Shown one piece after another: positions 42,744 to 51,730 of a stretch of DNA of 64,000 bases. Source of the stretch: Desulfobacteraceae bacterium UBA2174 (lineage in GTDB: Bacteria; Desulfobacterota; Desulfobacteria; Desulfobacterales; UBA2174); contig DCWA01000032.1 in assembly GCA_002327445.1 (NCBI GenBank), forward strand, positions 991 to 64,990, read 5' to 3'. A model generated the notes under the pieces. It saw nothing but the letters and a program-made list of their open reading frames with translations. It searched no databases and was not told the origin of the DNA. Made by a program: the position numbers and the translations under genes. The number at the start of each line of letters is the position of its first letter. Position 1 is the stretch's first letter.

Positions 42744-43889
42744 ATGGACTTCAGCCAGCGCAAGAAACTTTTTTCCGGCGTCAAACGGATCGTGCTCAAG
42801 GTGGGCAGCGGGGTGCTCACCCGTCGCAGTGGATTGAACCTGAATCTCATCGACGACCTGGCGGGCGAGATCTGCCAACTGCGCCGGCGCGGCATCGAAG
42901 TGATTCTGGTGTCTTCAGGGGCCATCGCCGCCGGGATGCGCAAAATCGGGCTGGCCAAGCGCCCGGCGGCCGTATCGGCCATGCAGGCCCTGGCGGCCAT
43001 GGGCCAGAGCCGGCTGATCATGGCCTACGAGGAGGCCTTCGCGCGCTACGGGGAAAAGGTGGCCCAAGTGCTGCTCACCCGCGACGATCTCACCCACCGC
43101 CGCCGCTACCTCAACGCCCGCAACACCCTCTTCACCCTGCTGTCGTGGAAGGTGACGCCGATCATCAACGAAAACGACACCGTGGTGGCCGACGAGATCA
43201 AGTTCGGCGACAATGACGCCCTCAGCGCCATGGTGGTCAGCCTAACCGGGGCGGATCTGCTCATCAATCTCACCAACATCGACGGCCTCTTCGATCGCGA
43301 TCCCCGCCAACATCCCGAGGCCGAGCGCATCGCGGTGGTGGAGCGGGTCGACCGCCGCATCCAGCAGTTCGCCAGCACCATCCCCGGTGCTCTGGGCACC
43401 GGAGGGATGGCCAGCAAGATCGCCGCGGCCCGCAAGGTCGCCCTGGGCGGGGCGCCCACGGTGATCGCCAACGCCACGACCCCCGGCGTGATTCGCGACA
43501 TCTTCGCCGGCAAGGCGGTAGGTACTCTTTTCTTGCCCGAGCCGACGGCCCTGAGCCGCAAGAAGCAATGGATCGCCTTCACCAAGGCGACCAAGGGCAT
43601 CCTGATGGTGGACGCCGGCGCCGAGAAGGCTCTGGTGCAAAACGGCAAGAGTCTTCTTCCCAGCGGCATCCGGGAAGTCTCCGGCCGCTTCGCCGTGGGC
43701 AACGCCGTGGCCATCCACAGCGAGGACGGACGCCGCATCGGCATCGGGCTGGTGAACTACAGCGCGGAGGAACTGGCCAAAATCGCCGGCGCCAAGAGCA
43801 GTCGGATCGAAGCCCTGCTCGGTTTTCGTCACGACGACGAGGCGATTCACCGCGACAACCTGGTGCTGGCCGAAGAGATCGATCAATAA
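42744..43889 (+). CDS. proB: Glutamate 5-kinase with PUA domain
   Basis: 381 residues. The amino acid kinase domain (VLKVGSGVLTRR, LVSSGAIAAGMRKIG, INENDTVVADEIKFGDND, GTGGMASKIAAA) is followed by a C-terminal PUA domain from about residue 285 (GILMVDAGAEKALVQNGKSLL). It phosphorylates glutamate, the committed proline step that proline normally inhibits through the kinase domain. It ends the acyl-CoA synthetase-proA-proB unit; a hairpin starts at its stop codon. Confidence 0.97.
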   Translation: MDFSQRKKLFSGVKRIVLKVGSGVLTRRSGLNLNLIDDLAGEICQLRRRGIEVILVSSGAIAAGMRKIGLAKRPAAVSAMQALAAMGQSRLIMAYEEAFARYGEKVAQVLLTRDDLTHRRRYLNARNTLFTLLSWKVTPIINENDTVVADEIKFGDNDALSAMVVSLTGADLLINLTNIDGLFDRDPRQHPEAERIAVVERVDRRIQQFASTIPGALGTGGMASKIAAARKVALGGAPTVIANATTPGVIRDIFAGKAVGTLFLPEPTALSRKKQWIAFTKATKGILMVDAGAEKALVQNGKSLLPSGIREVSGRFAVGNAVAIHSEDGRRIGIGLVNYSAEELAKIAGAKSSRIEALLGFRHDDEAIHRDNLVLAEEIDQ

Positions 43890-43932
43890 AAAACCGGGCC
43901 GAAGACGCCAACTTGGCGCCTCGGCCCGGTTT
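43887..43932. terminator. Bidirectional intrinsic terminator between proB and tRNA-Trp
   Basis: CCGGGCCG (43894-43901) pairs with CGGCCCGG (43922-43929), with inner pairs extending the stem to a GCCAA/TTGGC tip. On the minus strand a run of six T follows the stem, which makes it a strong terminator for the tRNA gene; on the plus strand only TTT follows, after proB. Confidence 0.85.
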
Positions 43933-43937
43933 CAGTC

Positions 43938-44013
43938 TGGCAGGCCAGGAGGGATTCGAACCCCCAACATCCGGTTTTGGAGACCGGCGCTCTACCGTTA
44001 GAGCTACTGGCCT
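43938..44013 (-). tRNA. tRNA-Trp (anticodon CCA)
   Basis: The minus strand folds as a 76-nt tRNA: acceptor AGGCCAG paired with CTGGCCT, D arm GCTC/GAGC around TAACGGTA, anticodon stem CCGGT/ACCGG around CTCCAAA (anticodon CCA), T arm with GTTCGAATC, discriminator G and an encoded CCA end. Its terminator lies 5 nt downstream. It is not next to secE-nusG, where tRNA-Trp often sits. Confidence 0.96.
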
Positions 44014-44084
44014 GCAATCAGCTTGAACTGTCGGCGATCTTGCCCGAAGGTTCTCTTTTCGTCAAGTCCGGAAAAACCCCCGAG

Positions 44085-45668
44085 TCATCCGCCGGCTCCG
44101 GCAAGGGCGGATTCCTGCCGCTCGTCTCCCTGCCTGCCGTGATAGACTTCAAAAAAAGCCTCGACCACGGTCGGATCGAACTGGCTGTGGGCGCCATTCC
44201 GGATGTTGCCCAGAATCTTTTCTTCCGGCATGGCGGCGCGGTAGACCCGGTTGGAACTCATCGCGTCGAAGGCGTCGGCCACCGCGAGAATCCGCGCCAG
44301 CAGCGGAATTTCCTCTCCCGCCAGGCCGTCCGGGTAGCCTGTGCCGTCGAAGCGTTCATGATGCCAGCGAACGATCTGCTGCTCTCGCTCCCACAACCCG
44401 AGCTGACCGATGATGCCGGCGCCGATGACCGGATGGGCCTTGATCCGTTCGAATTCCTCCGCGGTGAGCGGGCCGGGCTTGAGCAGGATGTTGTCCGGGA
44501 TGCCGATCTTGCCGATGTCGTGAAGGGGACCGGCAAACCGGAGGATGTCGCGTTCCTCGCTGCTGCATCCCATGACGCGGCTGATCTTCAACGCCATTTC
44601 GGTGACGCGGTTGGAGTGCTGCTGGGTGTAGGAGTCCCGCGCCTCCACCGCCTTGACGAAGGCGAAGAGGGTCGAGAAGAGATTCTCGTAGATATTTTCA
44701 TACAGCGCCAGGTTTTCGATGGCCCGGGCGGCGTTCTGGTTCATGAAGGACAGGTAATACAGGTCGCCCTCGTCCAGCCTTCTGCCATTGTCGGATCGGA
44801 CCGCCGTGGTGAGTATCCCGAACACCTTGTCGCGGATCGTCATCGGGACGGCCGCCAGGGATGCGAGATCCGGCGGCAGCGCTTCACCCCCTTCATTTCC
44901 GGCCACCAGCAGCGGCAACGCGTCCCGGGACGCCTCTCCGACCAGGTGCAGCACGGCGGGTTCCACCGCCGCAGCGGTGTTCCCGGCCGCCGTGGAGAGG
45001 ATCTCGAAGGGCAGGACACCTTCGGCGGGGAAGACGAAGAACCGCGCCTCGGTGGCGGAGGTGATCTCCAGGGACAGGTCGATGACCCGCTGCAAGACTT
45101 CGTCGCTGGTGCCGGCCCCGGTAAAATCGCTCATGATCCGGTTGATGGTGTGCAGCTCCTCCACTTTCCGCTCCAGCTCGCGGTTGATCCGCTCCAGCCG
45201 GTGTTTGCCTTCCACTTCCTTGGCCAACAGGAGATTGCGCAGAAACAGGTCCCGCTCGCGCATGACGCGGCGTACGGACAGTTCCATCTGATTGAGATTG
45301 ACCGGTTTGATCAAGAAATCGACCACGCCGTTTTTCAGCGTGGAGATGGTGTTTTCCAGCGACGGGTACCCCGTCATGATGACCACGGGAATCGAAGCGT
45401 CCAGGTGCCGGATCCGTTCGGCAAGCTGCAAGCCGTCCATCCGCGGCATGTCGATATCCGACAGGCAGCAGTCCACCTTGCGCGATTCCAGCAGGGACAT
45501 CGCTTCGAGACCATCGGCGGCGGTGAGCACCTCGTAACCCTTGACCTCGAAGTACTCGCCGGCGACTTCACGCAGGCTCGGCTCGTCGTCGACGATGAGA
45601 ATGGTGGTCTTTTCATCGAGGCTGGAAACGATATCTTGCCGGGTTGACGGCAAAGGATCTAATTTCAC
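44085..45668 (-). CDS. Response regulator with GAF-like middle and HD-GYP output
   Basis: 527 residues. Receiver domain: ILIVDDEPSLRE near residue 24, phospho-Asp in LSDIDMPRMDG, Lys in VDFLIKPVN. A coiled coil and GAF-like domain occupy about 150-330. The HD-GYP domain shows HDIGKIGIPDNIL and HHERFDGTGYPDGL, so cyclic-di-GMP (or cGAMP) phosphodiesterase activity is likely. The motif usually DRPYR reads NRVYR. The GTG start overlaps the stop of the Sat-CysC gene (GTGA), so it is translated by coupling. No sensor kinase is adjacent. Confidence 0.92.
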   Translation of the reverse strand: MKLDPLPSTRQDIVSSLDEKTTILIVDDEPSLREVAGEYFEVKGYEVLTAADGLEAMSLLESRKVDCCLSDIDMPRMDGLQLAERIRHLDASIPVVIMTGYPSLENTISTLKNGVVDFLIKPVNLNQMELSVRRVMRERDLFLRNLLLAKEVEGKHRLERINRELERKVEELHTINRIMSDFTGAGTSDEVLQRVIDLSLEITSATEARFFVFPAEGVLPFEILSTAAGNTAAAVEPAVLHLVGEASRDALPLLVAGNEGGEALPPDLASLAAVPMTIRDKVFGILTTAVRSDNGRRLDEGDLYYLSFMNQNAARAIENLALYENIYENLFSTLFAFVKAVEARDSYTQQHSNRVTEMALKISRVMGCSSEERDILRFAGPLHDIGKIGIPDNILLKPGPLTAEEFERIKAHPVIGAGIIGQLGLWEREQQIVRWHHERFDGTGYPDGLAGEEIPLLARILAVADAFDAMSSNRVYRAAMPEEKILGNIRNGAHSQFDPTVVEAFFEVYHGRQGDERQESALAGAGG

Positions 45669-47380
45669 AAGAATCCTCTTTGGTTTAGGAAAACCAGAAC
45701 CTGCTGGGCGGCTTCATCCGGAGACATCCCTTCGGTGTCGATGCGTAGTTCGGGTTTTTCAGGCACCTCGTAGGGGTCGTCCACACCGGTGAACCCCTTG
45801 ATCAACCCCGCCCGGGCCTTCACATACATCCCCTTCCGGTCCCGCTGCTCGCAGACGGCCAGCGAGGTGCTGACATGCACTTCGATGAAGCCGCCGTAGG
45901 TTTCGATGGATCTGCGGATTTCCCGCCGCGTCGCCCGATAGGGGGCGATGGGGGCGCAGATGGCGATGCCTCGGTTCTTGGTGATCTCGGAGGCCACGAA
46001 TCCGATGCGCCTCACGTTGACGTCCCGGTGCTCCTTGGAAAAAGTCAGTTCGCTGGAAAGGTGGTGCCGCACGATGTCGCCGTCCAGCAGAGTGACCGGC
46101 CGGTCCCCGATTTCCAGCAGCCGCGAATAGAGCACCTTGGCGATGGTCGATTTGCCCGCTCCGCTCAACCCGGTCATGAACACGGTGAATCCCTGGTGCC
46201 GGGGAGGCGGCCAGGCGCGTTGCAGCTCGGCGATCACCTCGGGAAAGGACGCCCAGTCGGGAATGCGCCGTCCGCTGCGCAGCCGCTGCCGGATCTGCGA
46301 ACCGCTCAGCCGCAGGGTTTGGGTGCCCTCCGGCACCTGATCGGCGAACCGGTATTCATCCTCATAGGGCAAATAGCACATCTCGTCAAAACTCAAAATG
46401 CCCATGCCGAGTTCTGCGGCCATGGACAACGCCACCTCCCGGGTTTCGTTGCAGGCGTAAAAGGGGCGGCCCTCGGCGTTCACCCCCGGGCTCCCGTGGT
46501 CGCGCCCCACGACGAAATGGGTACAGCCGAAGTTTTTGGCGATGATGGCATGCAGCAGCGCATTGCGCGGTCCGGCCATGCGCAGGGCCAGGGGCAGGAG
46601 GTTGAGGGTCGCCGTGTCTGGCGGATAGCGTCGCAGAATTTCATGATAGCAGCGCACCCGGGTGTAGTGGTCGATATCCTCGGGCCTGGCCACCCCCACC
46701 AGGGGCAGCAGCAGGATATTGGCGCGGGCCTGGCTCATGGCGGCCAACGTCAACTCGTACTGAAGCCGGTGGATCGGGTTGCGGGTTGCAAAACCCGCCA
46801 CCCGCTGCCATCCCAGACGCTGGTGCAAGGCGCGAATTTCGGCCGGGGTCTGACGGATCTGTTTGAAATCATAGTGAATCGGGAGGCTGATGACCTCCAG
46901 CGGACCGCCGAGGTAAAAGGCCCCGGTCCGCTGCAACAAAGAATCGACGCCGGGATGGGATCGGTCCAGGGTCCCGTAGACGGCCCGGGCCTCCTCTTCC
47001 ACAGGCGCCGGCCAGATGTCGGCCAGGTGCATCACCCCGAGGAGGAAGCCTTCCGGGTCCCGCAGCGCCACGCTTTGTCCCGCCTCCAGCTTCCGGGCAA
47101 GGGTTTCCGGGACATCCAGGCAAACGGGAATGGGCCACAGGGTGCCGTCGGCCAAGCGCATCCGGTCGCAGACCGGCGCATAATCGGCTTGTACCATGAA
47201 CCCATTCAATGGGGAGAAGGCGCCTGTGGCCAACAACTCGAAATCGCACAACTGCCGCTCGTTGAGGACCACGTCGGGCAGATTCATGGCGATCCGTTTG
47301 AGAAGAGTGGCCCGCTCGGCATCGACGCGCAGGTCGTTCAGGCGTCCTCCATGGGGATTGGTCTCGCCGGTGGTATTCAT
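45665..47380 (-). CDS. Bifunctional sulfate adenylyltransferase/APS kinase with altered ATP-sulfurylase site
   Basis: 571 residues: Sat domain about 1-395 and CysC domain 400-571. The kinase part looks active: GLSGAGKSTIAK Walker A and LDGDIVRHHLSSELTFSKEHRD. The Sat part keeps TRNPIHR, but the HxxH motif reads HRLQ, so the second catalytic His is Gln (CAG at about 46761-46763), and the GRDHAGPG segment reads GRDHGSPG. Either ATP sulfurylase activity is weak or the enzyme uses another residue. Fourth position in a galE-cysQ-sat/cysC-HD-GYP run: starts 28 nt after cysQ, overlaps the regulator by 4 nt. Makes PAPS, or only converts APS made elsewhere. Confidence 0.88.
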   Translation of the reverse strand: MNTTGETNPHGGRLNDLRVDAERATLLKRIAMNLPDVVLNERQLCDFELLATGAFSPLNGFMVQADYAPVCDRMRLADGTLWPIPVCLDVPETLARKLEAGQSVALRDPEGFLLGVMHLADIWPAPVEEEARAVYGTLDRSHPGVDSLLQRTGAFYLGGPLEVISLPIHYDFKQIRQTPAEIRALHQRLGWQRVAGFATRNPIHRLQYELTLAAMSQARANILLLPLVGVARPEDIDHYTRVRCYHEILRRYPPDTATLNLLPLALRMAGPRNALLHAIIAKNFGCTHFVVGRDHGSPGVNAEGRPFYACNETREVALSMAAELGMGILSFDEMCYLPYEDEYRFADQVPEGTQTLRLSGSQIRQRLRSGRRIPDWASFPEVIAELQRAWPPPRHQGFTVFMTGLSGAGKSTIAKVLYSRLLEIGDRPVTLLDGDIVRHHLSSELTFSKEHRDVNVRRIGFVASEITKNRGIAICAPIAPYRATRREIRRSIETYGGFIEVHVSTSLAVCEQRDRKGMYVKARAGLIKGFTGVDDPYEVPEKPELRIDTEGMSPDEAAQQVLVFLNQRGFL

Positions 47381-47408
47381 GCCATCATCCTGGTACGAGT
47401 GTTCATGT

Positions 47409-48249
47409 TCAAGCCGAGGGGGTCAACGCCACGCCCGGGGCCAAGGCGACAAAGCCCGGGTTGACCAGGTCCGGCCGGTTGTACACCAGCGGCCGTTCCG
47501 AGTCCCAGATCCAGACCCGGCCGCCGACAGCCTCCAAGATGCCCTGGCCGGCGGCCGTGTCCCATTCCATGGTGGGGGCGGGCCGCGGGTAGATATCGGC
47601 CTCGCCTTCGGCCAGACGGCAGAATTTCAAGGCGCTGCCGGCGGCGACAACATTCAGCGGGTCCCATTGACGGCGCAACCCCGCCACGAAATCCTCCATG
47701 GCGGCGTTGGCATGGCGGCGGCTGCCCACCACGGTAAAGGGACGGCCGGACTTGCGGGGCAACGGCAAGCGGACGCCCGCCGCCTCCCATTGCGCGGCTT
47801 TTCGGCCCCCGGCCAGTCGTTGGGACACGGCATCGATGCGCCATGCGCCCTGTCCCCGGACGCCCAGATAGAGTCGATCGGCCACCGGCTCATGGATGAT
47901 GCCCGCCAACGGCCGTTGCCCTTCCACAAGGGCGATGTTGACGGTGAATTCGCCGTTGCGCGAAACGAACTCCTTGGTGCCGTCCAGGGGGTCCACGATC
48001 CACAACCGATCCCAGCGGCACCTTTCAGAATAAGGAATTTGCCGCCCTTCCTCGCTCAGCAGCGGCAGACCAATGGGCGCCAAGGCGTCGCGAATCACCC
48101 GGTGGGCGCGCATGTCGGCGGCGGTGAGCGGAGAATCGTCCGCCTTGGTTTCCACGACAAAATCCGATGCGTACACCGCGAGGATCTCGCGGCCGGCGGC
48201 CAGGGCCGCTGCCAGGGCAGCGGGCAAATGCCGCCGGATATCGTCGAAC

Positions 48250-48257
<8 letters not shown>
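47409..48257 (-). CDS. cysQ: 3'(2'),5'-bisphosphate nucleotidase (CysQ/PAP phosphatase)
   Basis: 282 residues, inositol monophosphatase fold. Metal-binding motifs are LLSEEGR, WIVDPLDGTKEFVSRNGEF and the C-terminal TMEWDTAAGQGIL. It hydrolyses PAP to AMP, clearing the by-product of PAPS-dependent sulfation or reduction, which fits the next gene (Sat-CysC). The ATG at 48257 follows GGAAGG and overlaps galE's stop by 8 nt; the longer open frame upstream lies within galE. Confidence 0.94.
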
Positions 48258-49272
<1,015 letters not shown>

Positions 49273-49433
49273 CGACAGTCCTCCGATTCGTTCAAGGTGG
49301 CGAGCCTAAGGCCATTTCGGTGACTTGTCAATCGGGTTGGCGGCCAACGTCAATGGGGATTGCGCCCGACGGCGATTCTGATACATTAGGCACCCAATGC
49401 CATCAACCCTGTTGCAAGGAGCGCGACGCGACC

Positions 49434-49736
49434 ATGAGCCGATTTCTGGCGGACAACCCCTTTGTCTGGGTGACCGTGATCGATCCGGGGCCCGAGGAAC
49501 AGTTTCTCGGCCTCCACGACGAAGCTGAAGACGTGGATTTCATTCCGGTGTTCAAGGAGAAGGACGACGCCCTGAAGTGCTATCACTTCATGGCCCGCGA
49601 TCCCGGGCGCAAGTACGAGGTCCAGGCCATGCGCTACCTGGAATTGCGCAAAAGCGCCGCTGCCGGCGGGTTCCTGGTTTTTCTGCTCGATGGCGACGGC
49701 CGGGTGATCGAAAAACAGGCCCCGGCGGACGCCTGA
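49434..49736 (+). CDS. Small hypothetical protein leading the glycosyltransferase operon
   Basis: 100 residues, soluble, alpha/beta mix: FVWVTVIDPGPEEQFLGLHD, DFIPVFKEKDDALKCYHFM, then YEVQAMRYLELRK and GGFLVFLLDGDGRVI. The shape suggests a small compact fold of repeated strand-helix units, but I do not recognise a family. AAGGAG lies 13 nt before the ATG. Its TGA overlaps the ATG of the glycosyltransferase by one base, so they are translated together. Confidence 0.75.
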   Translation: MSRFLADNPFVWVTVIDPGPEEQFLGLHDEAEDVDFIPVFKEKDDALKCYHFMARDPGRKYEVQAMRYLELRKSAAAGGFLVFLLDGDGRVIEKQAPADA

Positions 49737-50986
49737 TGGTCCGGCAACCCAGATCGAGCGGCCTCGACCGTCCTCTTTCCATCTGTCTGCTCAGCTATCG
49801 CAGCAACCCGCATTGTGGCGGCCAGGGCGTCTACTTGAAGAACCTCAGCCGGGCCTTGGTCGACCTGGGCCACCGGGTGGAGGTGGTTTCCGGGCCGCCC
49901 GATCCCCGACTCGATCCAGACATCCCGGTGCACCGTCTCCCCTGCCTCGATCTCTACGATCCGGCCGACCCGTTTCGGGTCCCGCGTCTGGCGGAGCTGC
50001 GCCAGCCCATGAACCTGATCGAGTGGCTGGGGGTATCGACTGCGGGCTTCCCTGAGCCGTTCACTTTCGGCTGGCGCGCTCTGAACTTCCTCCAGCGCCA
50101 TGGCTGGCGCTTCGACATCGTCCACGACAACCAGTCGCTTTCCTACGGCCTATGGGCCGTCAGCCGGCGCATCCCCACCGTGGCGACCATTCACCACCCC
50201 ATCACGGTGGACCTGGACATCGCGCTGGGTTCGGTGCGCGCCTTCTGGAAAAAACTCAAGCATCTGCGCTGGTACTCGTTCATCGCCATGCAGATATGGG
50301 TGGCAAGGACGCTGCCGGCGATCATCACCGTATCCGAGTGCGCCCGGCGGGATATCTGCCGGGATTTCAAGGTTCCCGCCGAACGGTTCCGGGTGGTGCC
50401 CAACGGGATCGACACGGATCTGTTCCATCCCCTTCCCGGTGTGGCCCGGGAGCCGGGGCGGATCATCGTCACCAACAGCGCCGACACGCCCTTGAAGGGA
50501 TTGTACTACCTGCTGCAAGCCGTCCATCGCCTGGCGCCGAGGCCCCTGAAGCTGGTGGTGGTGGGCACGCCCAAGGAAAACGGCGGGGTGGTGAAGCTGA
50601 TCCGCCGCCTCGGCATCGGCGATCGGGTTCGCTTCACCGGCCGGATCAGCAACGAAGCGTTCATCGGCGAGTACGCCCGGGCCAGCCTGGCGGTGATTCC
50701 TTCCGTTTACGAAGGGTTCGGGTTGCCGGCGGGGGAAGCCATGGCCTGCGGCGTACCGGTGATCAGCACCACCGGCGGAGCCCTCCCCGAAGTGGTGGGC
50801 GATGCCGGGTGGCTGGTGCCGCCCGCCGACCCGGATGCTCTGACCGCGGCCATCGGCACCCTTCTCGATCATCCCGAACGGGCCGCGGCATTGGGCCGAG
50901 CCGGATTCCAACGGGTGCAGCGGGAATTCACCTGGCGCCGGGCGGCCCAGCGGACCGTGGACGCCTACCGGGAGGTGCTGGGATGA
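49736..50986 (+). CDS. Family 4-type glycosyltransferase
   Basis: 416 residues, GT-B fold. The N-terminal GGQGVYLKNLSRALVDLGHRVEVVSG binds the acceptor side; the C-terminal half has VVPNGIDTDLFHP, RVRFTGRISNEAFIGEYARASLAVIPSVYEGFGLPAGEAMACG with the E-x7-E sugar-nucleotide site. Substrate unknown, probably a cell-surface glycan or glycolipid. It shares overlapping start and stop codons with the small gene before it and the methyltransferase after it. Confidence 0.9.
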   Translation: MVRQPRSSGLDRPLSICLLSYRSNPHCGGQGVYLKNLSRALVDLGHRVEVVSGPPDPRLDPDIPVHRLPCLDLYDPADPFRVPRLAELRQPMNLIEWLGVSTAGFPEPFTFGWRALNFLQRHGWRFDIVHDNQSLSYGLWAVSRRIPTVATIHHPITVDLDIALGSVRAFWKKLKHLRWYSFIAMQIWVARTLPAIITVSECARRDICRDFKVPAERFRVVPNGIDTDLFHPLPGVAREPGRIIVTNSADTPLKGLYYLLQAVHRLAPRPLKLVVVGTPKENGGVVKLIRRLGIGDRVRFTGRISNEAFIGEYARASLAVIPSVYEGFGLPAGEAMACGVPVISTTGGALPEVVGDAGWLVPPADPDALTAAIGTLLDHPERAAALGRAGFQRVQREFTWRRAAQRTVDAYREVLG

Positions 50987-51699
50987 TCACGGTGGATTTC
51001 CGTCGCCTGAAGATATCGCCGGGAATGCGGATCCTGGATGCGGGGTGTGGCAATGGACGACACACGGCGGCGGTCTACGGGCTGGAAAAGGCGACGGCCA
51101 TCGGCGTGGACCTCTCCTGCGCCGACTTGTGCGATGCCCGAGAGCGGCTGAGGTTTCATCACCGCGTCGGCGCCTCGGGCGGCGGCGCCTGGGGGCTTGC
51201 CGCAGCCGACAACCGTTCCCTGCCCTTCGCTGATGGCGTTTTCGACCTTGTGATCTGCGCCGAGGTTCTCGAACACATACCGGCCCACGCCCGCGCTGCC
51301 AATGAATTGGCGCGGGTGCTCAAGTCGGGAGGCCAAATGGTCGTCAGCGTTCCCCGTTCCTGGCCCGAGCGGATCTGCTGGCGCCTGGCACCGGACTACA
51401 GCGCCGCCAACGGCGGCCACGTGCGCATCTATCGCAAGCGGGATCTGCTCGATCTGCTGGCATCCGCCGGGCTCGTGTTCGACAGCGCCCACTACGCCCA
51501 TAGCCTTCACAGCCCCTACTGGTGGCTCAAGTGCCTCGTGGGGCCTCAGCGCAGCGACTGCAGGTCCGTCCAGCTCTACCATCGCTTTCTCACCTGGGAC
51601 ATCATGGCCAAGCCACCGCTGACGCGCGCGCTGGACCGACTCCTCAATCCCGTGATGGGCAAAAGTCTAGTGGTCTATCTGCACAAGCCGGCGGGATGA
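50983..51699 (+). CDS. SAM-dependent methyltransferase coupled to the glycosyltransferase
   Basis: 238 residues, class I. Motif I MRILDAGCGNGRHTAAVYG near residue 13, acidic motif II in IGVDLSCADL, DNRSLPFADGVFDLVICAEVLEHI typical of methyltransf_11 proteins. Its ATG overlaps the TGA of the glycosyltransferase (ATGA), so the two probably act on the same glycan or lipid. It converges on mpl with a 31-nt gap. Confidence 0.9.
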   Translation: MITVDFRRLKISPGMRILDAGCGNGRHTAAVYGLEKATAIGVDLSCADLCDARERLRFHHRVGASGGGAWGLAAADNRSLPFADGVFDLVICAEVLEHIPAHARAANELARVLKSGGQMVVSVPRSWPERICWRLAPDYSAANGGHVRIYRKRDLLDLLASAGLVFDSAHYAHSLHSPYWWLKCLVGPQRSDCRSVQLYHRFLTWDIMAKPPLTRALDRLLNPVMGKSLVVYLHKPAG

Positions 51700-51730
51700 C
51701 TGCGCGAGGAAGAAGCGTTCTACTTGGCGG

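Noticed and set aside
45875..47464. 529-residue plus-strand frame opposite sat-cysC
   Set aside because: No motif; antisense to a gene with clear APS kinase and Sat motifs.
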